Source: Onchocerca lupi (lineage: Eukaryota > Nematoda > Chromadorea > Rhabditida > Onchocercidae). From it: a stretch of DNA of 64,000 nucleotides. The DNA lies in NCBI GenBank assembly GCA_028564675.1, contig JAOVVO010000013.1:124001-188000 (forward strand). The letters are read 5' to 3'. Below, piece after piece: positions 53,801-64,000 of the stretch (the first letter of the stretch is position 1; each line of letters begins with the position of its first letter). Position numbers and translations under genes: made by a program. The notes under the pieces are model-generated. The model ran no database searches, was not told the DNA's origin, and saw nothing but the letters and a program-made list of their open reading frames with translations.

Positions 53801-56800
53801 GCTAATGTCACAACAGGGATGCATTTGGATCCCATCTGGTATAACCATTTTTGTCCTTTTGTTTCATTTATTTAGAAGGCTTTCAGAATTTCTAAAAAAA
53901 AAAAAAAGCTGCAACATTATTTTGTTTTTCAAGAGCAAGTTCGTCTTGGCTTTAATTTCATTGCTAAATTATACTTCATTAATAATAAATTAAAATAGGT
54001 GTATTATCTGCTGGTCTGGTGATTTATGTTACTGATGAATATTACTATTCATTTTAGAATTAGTGGATGAGCCAAAAAAGCAAAAAATCAAAGTACTCTT
54101 TGTAGATAGCGAATCGACATCTACTTCTTCTGAAGGTAATCTATGTAATGGAAAGTTAATTAATCTTTAGAAATTTGGCAAGATTGGTCATATTTTATTA
54201 ATTTTAGATGTTAATCTTCTTTTGGACCGCTCACGAGTAACATTAGAAGAATTATTAGGCGATGGCCAGTTCGGCAATGTTTATAAAGGGACATTTATGA
54301 AAGAGGTTTGAAATTAACTGCAAAACTTTTTCAGATTTCTGTAATCCTATTTTTCTTTGCACTGTAATTAATGGATAAATACTTTTTTTTTTTTTAATAA
54401 ATACTTTTCAGAATGGCCTAATTGATACGGTCGCTGTAAAAGTTTGCAAAATGGATAATGAGGCAGTGGAAAGGCAGAATTTTTTGGAAGAGGCTTGTAA
54501 GTTTGAAGATTATTCGGATTGAGATTATATTTTTTTTGAAAAAAAAAAATTGAAAATGTTAAAAAGGAAAATATATTACTTTAAAATGTCAATTTTACTC
54601 GTGTCGCATTGTCGTCAGAGTCGCTTCATTTTTATTAGTAATTCTCCCAGTTTTGTCACATTGCGTTTTAATTTTTGCAGTTATAATGCATCGGTTTCAT
54701 CACGAACATATCATTGCATTGGTGGGAATTTGCATAGAAAAACCTATTTGGATTGTAATGGAATTGGCACCGCTTGGCGAAGTACATTGGTTTGAAGAAT
54801 TTAAGAAATCTATCACATTTCCGTAGAGTGGTGGAAGCTTGATGTTCTCATTGAATCTCGTTCAGAAAAATTCTTACTCAACAAGAAAAGAAATTTTATC
54901 TCTCCTTGAAGCTTTTAAAACTTTATTATTATCAGTTTCTGGTACGTAAAATACTACCATTGAGTAAAAAATTGCACTGAATAGTTACTTTGCATCGTAC
55001 TAATATGTAATCACTTCAGAAAAAAGCGTTACATTGAATGAGCAAACTACGTATTTCTCGTCAATTACAATATTTCTAAACAGTTGAAACTTTGCAGCTG
55101 CGACAGTATTTGCTGCATAACACTGAAACCATTGATTTATCGATACAACTTCTGTTCATTCAGCAACTCAGTTCTGCGTTATTTTATTTGCATTCATGTA
55201 AATATGTACATCGAGACATCGCTGCTCGTAATGTCCTATTATCTACCCCACGTTGTGTGAAGTTATCCGATTTTGGTCTAACTCGTTGTGTTGAAGAAGA
55301 CAATGTATATACAGGTAAATGCTGTTCATAAATGCGGGAAAACTTCTTTTGTCCATCTCTCTAAAGTATTTTTCTGCCAATTATTTTGCTCCTTTTTCTT
55401 TATTGCAATTGAATTTCAGATCACTCAGTTTAAGACATTATATCTAACCTTTGCTCCTACAATTAATCAGTTAGTTCAGAAGAGCAATGTTTAACTAAAA
55501 TGTATTTTGAACTTTTTATTAAGATTGTCTTTTTATTCAAGACTGTTTGCAGCATCTCGAGGCAAACTTCCGATAAAGTGGATGGCACCCGAATCAATTA
55601 ATTACCGCTGTTTCAGTAAAGCGACCGATGTTTGGATGTTCGGTTTGGATTCTAATTTCTTAATTAAAACTACTAATTATTTAAGCTGTGGAAAATATTA
55701 CTAGTTTGGAAGTTTAAGAATCAATTTTTCTTCGAAACATTCAGATGATTTCCGAGTCCATTTCCTCATCATTTCTTTGAGAACAAAAAAATAGTTGTTT
55801 CATTGAAAAATGATGACATTTGGCGGTGCAATTAAACTTTGTTTCATTCTTTGTTTTGTTATAATTTTAAATTTCAGTATCGCCAAAAAATTACAGGTGT
55901 TTGTATATGGGAAATACTTATGTATGGTGTAAAACCATGGCAAAATGTTCGAAATCATAACGTTATACTTAAAGTTGAGAATGGTGAACGACTTGAAAAA
56001 CCTAAAAATTGCCCACAAGTTCTCTATGATTTATTGCTGTAAGTTTTGCAACTAAGACTTGATATTAGTTCTAACTCTAGTTCATTTAATCCTTATTCGA
56101 ACTTTCTCTTAATCTACTATCTCCGGTACTCTTATTCTTTTTCAGACGTATGTGGAATTATGAAGCTTTAAAAAGACCAACAATGTTTGAAGTTGATAGT
56201 TATCTTAGCTTTTTGCTGCATCAAATTGATCGCCATGTTCCCTTCCGATTACTTAGAGCACCTTTTGTTAACGTAGGTTTTTAGTGTTGCATTTTTTTTT
56301 TCTACTTCTGTAATTTGTGTAAATTTAAATAGTATTTTCGCTATCAGTTTGCAGGAAAGCAGTATTTCGGTTCAAGAAGAGAGCCAAACAAATGGTTTCC
56401 GAACGGTATTTCTTTTCATTTTTGAAAATTTTTTTAGATTAGAGTTAGAATGAAAATTTTTTATAGAAATATTTTTCCATTACATTTTCCATTCAATAAT
56501 TTATTTGTTTCATTAAGGTGGCTCCGGTTTTAAAAGTGGATTCTGCAATAATGCCAACATCAACATTGTGGCGCACGTTGGAGCAACAGAGAATTCAATC
56601 AGAGGAGGATGATAGATGGCTTGAAGAAGAGGAAGAAAAACTTGTATTTTTTTGAGGAAATTTTTTTCAGGACTGTATTTATTTTGAGTATTTGATATTT
56701 AAATTTAAAAGAATAGGAAAAAAAATATATCCTAGTCTTTGAAATTCCATATATTGCCCGTGAATGACGACTGTTAGTTAGCAACAAGGCATAACTAGAT

Positions 56801-58113
56801 ATTTTTTGAATATTTTTGCCTTGGGTTGATATAATCAACCTTTAATATTACTCAAGCTTAGTAGTAGGGAATATCTCATATGGGATGTGTTAGTGCATTC
56901 GTGAATTTTACATCAATATGCATTATATTTTGTCCTTCAAAAGATTGTAAGTTTTCAAAAATAATTGGTGAGGATTTTACAGTTACCATTGCCAGCACTT
57001 TCAACAATTCGCGCTCAGCATATTAATTCATTATCCAAAAAACAACCGTTAAACGAAGAAAAGAACATACCATCAGGTTATGAATTCGACCGCCGCGGTG
57101 ATAGGGTGCACGAAGCTGTTTTTAGAGTGATTGGTGCAATAACAAATCTATCTAAGGAGTTTCATAAAACAATGACTAATGGACATTTCAACGAATGTGT
57201 TAAAGTATGTTCAGTTTTGTATTTTTCCTCTACTCGTTGTGTCATAATCATATGTTCATATACAGAGTGGAAATTTAATCACATAACTTCATTGAGTCTA
57301 TGCATTCATAGCACATCTACTATGCGAACTATTTAATTGCAGGTTACAACTGATATTGTATATGACATATCTGGTTATATGTTACTAGTAATTTTTTGGT
57401 CACATAATTAGATTAAATTTCATTAAGGAAACTATCAATTTTCAAAAATGTAACCCCATTCAGTACCACAAATTCAAACAAATAAAATTGTACTCTTACA
57501 TAAGAGTTGCTTATCAAATTTGTATATTAAATATTACAGATTATCATGGATCATTTGCGAAATTTATTTAATGAATCTATGCAACATATATCAATTTTAA
57601 CCGCTTCTGATCAACAGGAAATAAAATTAGTTGAGACACTTCTGGAATCAGATTTGCGTAATCTTTCAGAAGCCATGAAAAAAATTTTGGAAGAGAACAT
57701 CAGCAAGGTAGAGCTTAAGTTACTTTGCTAGACTTCATCAACAAGATAGAGTTTGAAATTATTTTTGTAAGTTATTTTAGTTTATAAATTTGTTTTCATA
57801 AATTATTTTATTTTCCAATAATTGAATTGCCATACTACCGAGAAATAGAGCTATAAGATTCCTTTTCCTAATTTTGTCAGCTTATTTTGATTTGATGAAA
57901 TAGTTTCTGTTTGCCCTAATTCACAATATTTGATACACTGATGTCGAGTGATTTCAGGAAGACTATGAAGTATTAAGAAGAGAAGTACTAAAAACAAGTC
58001 ATCGTTTGGCGTTTAACTGTAAACAGTTCTCGGAAACAGTTGACAGTGCACGTATTCGTAGTGGTGTTGCCAAGTTGCAACTTATAGATGCATCTTTGGC
58101 GCATGAAGTGTAA
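50862..58113 (+). CDS. kin-32: Focal adhesion kinase (FERM-tyrosine kinase-FAT)
   Basis: Cytoplasmic tyrosine kinase at integrin adhesions. About 23 exons, roughly 913 residues. FERM exons: 50862-50945, 51141-51337 (KIIHVLLSALGIDRLSFGYF, WLHSHLTM), 51748-51859, 52125-52204, 52288-52381, 52477-52555, 52680-52820, 52980-53060, 53488-53598 and 53736-53838. Linker 54058-54135. Kinase 54208-56272: GDGQFGNVYKG, VAVKV lysine, MELAPLGE, HRDIAARN, SDFGLTR, LPIKWMAPESI, DVWMFGVCIWEILMYGVKPW. A short coiled acidic segment at 56518-56643 (RWLEEEEEKL) resembles the FAK stretch before FAT. FAT: 56983-57204, 57540-57707 and 57958-58113 (RVHEAVFRVIGAITNLSKEF), ending SLAHEV. The kinase-FAT linker is short. 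The 52555/52680 junction does not keep phase as read, so a small exon may be missing. No linker tyrosine equivalent to the Src-binding site is visible. Confidence 0.92.
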
Positions 58114-59454
58114 AATTTGAAAATGAAAAATTCTGGAAAATAGAGTAAATTGATGTCATTTGAAAAGAAATAAAATGATGAAAAAGAATTTCCGAAGGAA
58201 AGCGGGAAATTTGAAGAAAGTTTCTCAGAGAATGATCTCTTTTCAATTAGAATAAAAAAAAAGAATTTCGATTTCTTTCACATTCTAAGCCTTTCTTTCA
58301 CATTCTATGCCTTTTTTTTGTTGTTGTTTTTGTTATAACCTCCATTGATTCTTTTCAGGTTTTTTATTTAATTGCATTGCACTGCTTTTAATTTATGCAT
58401 TTCGTCTGTGCTGATACTTGAAACAGTTAAGCGGGTAAAATATATTAACTTTGAAAGAAATCATTTTTATAAATTTTATACATGTCTCTGTTGTAAATAC
58501 TTGTTTTTACTTGAATAAATTATATCATTCAATATGGATATGCCTTACAATGGCAGATAAACTTTTTTTTTTCACATTATTTACTAAAGGACATACAAAT
58601 GAAAAGATGAGATTCATAATAAGATTTTCTTTACGATTTTTGTCGATAAAAAATTTGGGTGGAGTGCAGGAATGTTTTTTGCTTCTAAAACAAAAAATCA
58701 GTGGAATGAATCATAGGAATAAACAAGTGAAGAATTGTTAATTCAGGGTTTGTGTTCTTATCAAGATTCATTTCCATTTTATTATTATTTCCCAAGCTGA
58801 TTCAGACAAGAGAAATTTCTTGGCCATTTCTGTGATGTCTGCGATTTTGCTGAGAAGGAGCGAAAGGCAACTGATACAGTGCTGCCCAATGATAAGACTG
58901 ACATTGATCCTGTTTGATTCGAAATTCAATATAAAAATAGTGACATGAAAAACAGAGATAGTAAAAAGAAATAAAACAGCGTGAAAGAAGAAGCAATCGA
59001 GCCATCTTCATGCAAGAATGAGAAACCAATCGAGACTTTTTCTATCAAATCATTGTCATCAAAATGTCGCCCTCATCATCTCATTTACTTCTATCAACTC
59101 AGAAGAGCCAGTATCGCGGAACTTGTCGTGTTATTCATCATTGCTTCTTCCCCAAAGGTCTGAAGACACACCTTCGATTGACACTTCACCCCAATTTCCC
59201 GCAAGTATATCATCATCATATGTTAGTAATAACTTTGGAATTTCTATGATTAAATCACTGATTGTTATAAAGATGCTTTCTAGCTGAAATAACTCTCGAA
59301 GTATCCTGGAAGTATACTTACTCTCAGTAATTGGATTTTCATTTTTGAAAGCGAATAGCATTACATATTTATCAACTTTCAATATTCCAGTCAGAAAACA
59401 AGCCTTCTTTTCTTCTCCTGAAGAACGATTCTATCTGAGATTCGAGAAGAAAGG
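58114..59454. other. Intergenic spacer FAK to tyrosinase
   Basis: 1.3 kb, AT-rich with poly-A and TTTCTTTC runs near 58255-58320. Open stretches at 58981-59287 on the plus strand overlap others on both strands and show no domain. It probably holds the tyrosinase promoter. Confidence 0.5.
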
Positions 59455-62400
59455 ATGCTCTTATTATTCATATCCTTTTTCATCACATTCTATAATACTC
59501 GAGCAGATTTAGCCGAGGAATTCCCGAATCCATGTGATAATGCACCAACACCATCTGCACGAGTAATTTGTAATCAATTACATGAATGGGATAGACAAGC
59601 TCGGGTTTGTTACTTTTAATCGATGATAAAATGAAATTTAAAAAAAATTTGAACTTTTCAGAAATAAAAATTTGCAAGGGAAAAATTTGAATTTCTTGTA
59701 ACTGGACATTTTGTTAAAGATTTCAAAATATGAAAGTGAACTTTATGCTCATTTCTAAACTGTAGGCTAAACCACCAGTGGGACCAGTTGCAGTACTGCC
59801 ACCTGGTATTCCAGGGAAAAGTCGTATGATAGCCGCGCAACTTGCACCTATTACTTCCACTCCTTATCAGTGCATGGATCTCGAATGTTTGTGTACGTAT
59901 TTAAGAGGTAAGTAATTCTTTGATTTATGAGAAGTAAGTGATTCTTTGATTTATGAGAAGTAAGTGATTCTTTGATTTATGAGAAGTAAGTGATTCTTTG
60001 ATTTATGAGAAGTAAGTGATTCTTTGATTTCTGAGAAGTAAATGATGCTTTGATTTCTGAGAAGTAAATGATTCTTTGATTTCTGAGAAGTAAATGATTC
60101 CTTGATTTCTGAGAAGTAAATGATGCTTTGATTTCTGAGAAGTAAATGATTCTTCGATTTCTGAGAAGTAAGTGATTCTTTGATTTCTAAACTTTCATTA
60201 CGATTTGGAAATTACTCATCACTCGGAATTCATAAAGTGAAGTGACTTCTTCCTACGTCATAATTTTGTAATGATTGTCAAGTTATCTCCGCTCATGTAC
60301 CAGTGTACTTCTGCAAATGAAGAATACAGATTATCAAAGTTGTCTGAAAGTTAATAATTTCTGTTATTGAATGTTTGATTAATTTTTCAATGAAAAAAAA
60401 ACATAAAATTTTAACTTCTCAATTGCTCCTCTTCTTGCTGGTATAATTTCACTGATGAATCATTTTAAACGTTGACAATGAGGATAATGATGAAGTGGCA
60501 ATACTCAGTTCAAAAAATTTTTGTCAGAATTGCGAAGTTCAACAAAACTTCTTTTTACCAAAATTTTAAAAGTTTGATAAAAATGAATTTAAACATTACC
60601 GTCGATATAGCAATAGAAAAATCAGATAAAAAAAATCAAATAAAACATTGAACACAAAAAAGATACAAATGTTTAACTTCGAAAAAAAAAAAAAACAAAA
60701 AAACAAAAAAATTATCTGTACACTTATTCTCGTTTGAAGAAATCAAAGATTTCGAATTTAATAAAATGGGAAGAATTTTTGGAAGAGAATATTTTCCTTC
60801 ATGAGAATGCTTGTACTTGAAGTACTACTCTTTTCTAAATCTTGAATTATTTCAAAAAAAAGTGGAAAGTTTATTACATTACATACAATTTAAAAGATGA
60901 TTCATTCTGTTCATAAACTTTCATCAATTAGATAATTGGTCGCATTTAGCTTTGCCAGAACAAATTGTCATATTATTTAAGTGAATAAATAATTAAAGAA
61001 CTTGCATAATTAACATTTTGAATTTATTTAATCTTAAAACTTATATTCTGCCTTTCCATCTTTTCGGTACATTTTATTTTTGAATGCTCATTTCATAACA
61101 GTATCATCCATTTTTACTATTTTTAAGACCATGTTCATTTTAAAATCGCTTTGTTAGCACTACTGTATTTTCATCAACTATATGCAATACATGCATTTAT
61201 AATTTAAATTTTAATTAAATTGCAAAATTTACATATTTTTTATTTTTGTTTACCAATCTTTTTTCACTGATCAATAATCATGACTCAAGAATAATAATAA
61301 TCCAAATTGAGAGTAATTATGCTTGATTGTGAGATAAAATTGCTTCGAAAATCTGAATTAGCTCATAGCTTTTTCAATGGAATTACTGATTTGTTGATTT
61401 AATTGAGAAGGAAGAAGCATTTCTTATCATTATTAATCACTGATAATGATAATGACAGGTCGAATACAAGCGGGTAGAATATGCTATTTACCGGATGGTT
61501 CACGGCTAACAAAGGCTATCAGGAAAGAATACCGTATGCTGACAGATCAGGAACGCAGAAGATTCCACAATGCTTTAATAGAGCTCAAACGTTCCGGTGA
61601 GTACGGTAACTTAGCGCTGATTCATGGTCGCGCTTCAATTAGCGGTGGTGCACATTCCGGACCTGCATTTCTTCCGTGGCATCGAGAATTCATCAAAAGG
61701 TATTCTTAATTTTAATTATTTAATTTCATAGTACTTAACTGCCTATTTGAATCTTTTCTTTTTTTTTGAATTATTTCTTAATTTGAAGAAAAAATGTCAT
61801 TAAATTGGCAAATGTTTCCTTTTTGAAAGATTTGAGATCGCTCTGCGACAAATTGACCCTTCCGTTTCCCTCCCATATTGGGATTCTGTTTTGGATAGCG
61901 GATTGCCATATCCGGAAGATTCAGTGCTATGGACAAACGAATTGATGGGCACAACCAATGCACGTGGAGAAGTAACCGGTGGAGATTTCGCTAATTTCGT
62001 CACTTTTGAGGTTTGAGTTTATTTTCTACTTATTTGATTCCCTAGAATGAATTGTGGATCATTATCGATCATAGAAACATCGATCGATAAGCAGTACAAT
62101 ACCTCATGTATATGATTGTCTAATTAGCTAAATTAGACAAATCTTGATAAATAATATTGATTTTCCACTAAATGTCGTTTGATTAAAAATTCTAAATTCA
62201 AAATATAAATGAAAAAAAGAAAAAAAAAACAGAATCATCCACACATAAGGCGTGAAGTTGGAAGACAAGGATCACCGTTCAAGGAATCAGATCTGAATTG
62301 GTTCTTGCAACAAAATCGAGTGGAAAATGTTCTCGCATTTACTGCTCCTAGGCAGGTAATATTTTTGAAAGCACTTTCGATAAGATTTTTGTATACATAT

Positions 62401-64000
62401 GTTTTGCAATTTTCAAAATTTATTACTAACTTGAGAAGTTTCGAAAGATTATCGTTGTGTCATTTGCGGAGATTATTACTTATTGACTGATTCAACTTGG
62501 GCTACCTACTTTTTTGGCTACCATTCCAGCCATATGATCAATGACCTCTGTGATAGAAAGTGATATCGCAACTATCACTGCAATAAATGATATCTGGGAA
62601 TTGATTAAGATAGGAAATTAGCAATCCGGTAATCATTTTGTTAAAGGGCTGTCGATATCGTGCCAACTACAATGCTTTGGAATACACACACGGTAATGCT
62701 CATATCTTCGTTGGCGGTGATATGTACGATCCGTACACATCCGGAAACGATCCGTTATTCTATCTACATCATTCATTTGTCGATTATATATGGGAAATGT
62801 ATAGGCAACAAAAACAGGTGTAGTTATTTTAATTTTGAATTTCAAAGACTGAAAAAATGAAGCTTTAGAATAGAATTCAATTTTAAGTCTTCGATAGTAT
62901 TTATTTCAATTTTAATCTGATGATTTGGTAAAAAATCATCATAATGATGATTGCTTACAGACACGATATCAACGTGAAAATGATTACGCACCTGATAATC
63001 AGGCATGCAGTAGTGCATTACATTTCGCTTCTACTTTGATGAGGCCTTTCACACCACTACGAAACATTGATGGTTTGAGCAATGAGTATACTGATAATTT
63101 GTATGAGTATGCACCACGACCAACTTGTCGAAGTGGATCAACTTGTGGATCGAAGTAAGTAAGATGATAGGTTGTTAGAAATTAAAATAGAAAAGATCCT
63201 AAGATTTCGATATTGAAGATCCCAAAGTTCGTTCTAAGCAAGGTTGTCACTATTTGCAAGGAAAAACATTTGTTTCATAGCTTGAACATCATCGTTACAA
63301 CGAAAGTCATAAGCTTTTGGTGGGAACAAGAAATGAATTCAATTTTATTGTACTTTAATATTCATGACATTTCGAGCCTAGGGTACAGTAATTGTAAGGT
63401 ATGTGAAACTTGGCTTTAATTGTTGCTTATAGAAGAAAATATTTCCAATTTCTTTTGGCTAGATATCTATTTTGTGATCGATCTCATGGACAACCTCACT
63501 GCGTGTCACAGGCTCGTATCGGTGGACGTTGCTTTGGATTTGTGTACGGTGAACAGGTATGTCATAATGGAGTATGTATTGGAGGACGATGTGTTGCTAC
63601 TTCTTCCACTTCGGTATGTTGAAATTTGTAACTTTTTTCAGCTCAACCAAATTTAACCTTTTCTGAAAAGTTTCGCATTCATCGATCAAGAATGAGGTGA
63701 CATTTCATTAATTCCTAATTCGTCAAATTTACTAATCCAATAATCTTCATAATGGCAGTCTTTCTAATTTCATAAATCCTAAACAATTTCTTTATGATTA
63801 AGCAATGTGATGACTTCAGATTCAGACGACACAATTGCCCATATCATTATCAACGAAACGGCCACCGGTTGTATCGGTGCTTGCAGATTGCTACAACGAG
63901 AATGAATGTTGTGAATTTTGGGCAGAGCAAGGCGAATGCAATCGGAACAGAGGCTACATGCACGAATGGTGTAAAGTTTCATGTCGAGTTTGTCAGCCTA
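59455..64000 (+). CDS. Secreted tyrosinase with cysteine-rich/ShK-type C-terminus, 3' partial
   Basis: Type-3 copper oxidase, o-hydroxylating phenols and oxidising catechols; nematode members are linked to cuticle or eggshell processes (family knowledge). Exons 59455-59604, 59766-59907, 61459-61699, 61830-62010, 62233-62355, 62647-62817, 62961-63154, 63463-63613 and 63820-64000 join in frame. MLLLFISFFITFYNTRA is a signal peptide. CuA histidines are in LIHGRAS, GGAHSG and LPWHREF; CuB histidines in EYTHGNAH and FYLHHSFVD, with NDPLFYLHH typical. After the catalytic core comes a Cys-rich module (CRSGSTCGS, FCDRSHGQPHCVSQARIGG, CHNGVCIGGRC), then a Thr/Ser/Pro linker and a six-cysteine ShK-like module (CYNENECCEFWAEQGEC, WCKVSCRVC). 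The gene continues beyond the window. Exon 5 is assigned to the acceptor at 62232 because only that keeps frame. Confidence 0.93.
59908..60188 (+). repeat. 26-bp minisatellite seeded by a splice donor
   Basis: About 10.8 tandem copies of GTAAGTGATTCTTTGATTTA+TGAGAA fill the start of tyrosinase intron 2. Unit 1 begins at the exon 2 donor itself. Units 1-5 and 11 keep GTAAGT; units 6-10 read GTAAAT. Confidence 0.95.

Noticed and set aside
58981..59382. Overlapping short frames between FAK and tyrosinase
   Set aside because: Three plus-strand frames and one minus-strand frame overlap with no motif or consistent splicing.
59941..60188. Repeat array as a CRISPR
   Set aside because: Units abut without spacers, diverge gradually and sit in a eukaryotic intron; it is an ordinary minisatellite.

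Overview
The window is eukaryotic and AT-rich. Its genes are split into many short exons with TTTCAG-type acceptors. The gene set (an innexin, a secreted tyrosinase with cysteine-rich/ShK-type modules, a probable spliced-leader acceptor in front of a ribosomal protein gene) points to a nematode. A filarial or other spirurid worm is my inference from composition and protein style; nothing in the window proves it. I see no rRNA, convincing tRNA, CRISPR array or bacterial operon.

Layout. 157-8721 (+): 3' part of a rabankyrin-5 (ANKFY1) gene with the end of the BTB/BACK region, a long ankyrin array and a C-terminal FYVE finger; it begins left of the window. 8722-10946: repeat-rich spacer with a decayed Helitron fragment. 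10947-12226 (+): a tentative single-pass membrane protein gene that I do not recognise. 12488-12720: an LTR-like repeat. 13234-16949 (+): an innexin, complete in ten exons. 18531-40487 (-): a very long full-length ABCA-type ABC transporter. Its introns hold a Helitron with a textbook 3' end (to 38231), an unexplained GC-rich island (about 32227-32790) and a 3-kb intron with plus-strand open stretches. 40488-44540: gene-poor. 44541-46054 (+): ribosomal protein uS19 (rps-15). 46936-49323 (-): V-ATPase subunit d (vha-16), complete. 50862-58113 (+): focal adhesion kinase (FERM, tyrosine kinase, FAT). 59455 to the right edge (+): secreted tyrosinase with cysteine-rich C-terminal modules, running off the window.

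The genes are mostly unrelated housekeeping, membrane and signalling functions: endosomal PI3P-linked trafficking, gap junctions, lipid or substrate export, translation, proton pumping, adhesion signalling, and cuticle or melanin-type oxidation. There is no evident operon or gene cluster.

The most interesting signals are structural. Two introns appear to use GC-AG splice sites, supported by conserved protein motifs (vha-16 and the ABCA signature motif). The tyrosinase gene has a 26-bp minisatellite that starts exactly at an authentic 5' splice site and copies it about eleven times. The FAK lacks a tyrosine in the FERM-kinase linker. The GC-rich island in the ABCA intron carries a Walker-A-like motif on one strand and a long glycine-rich reading frame on the other.
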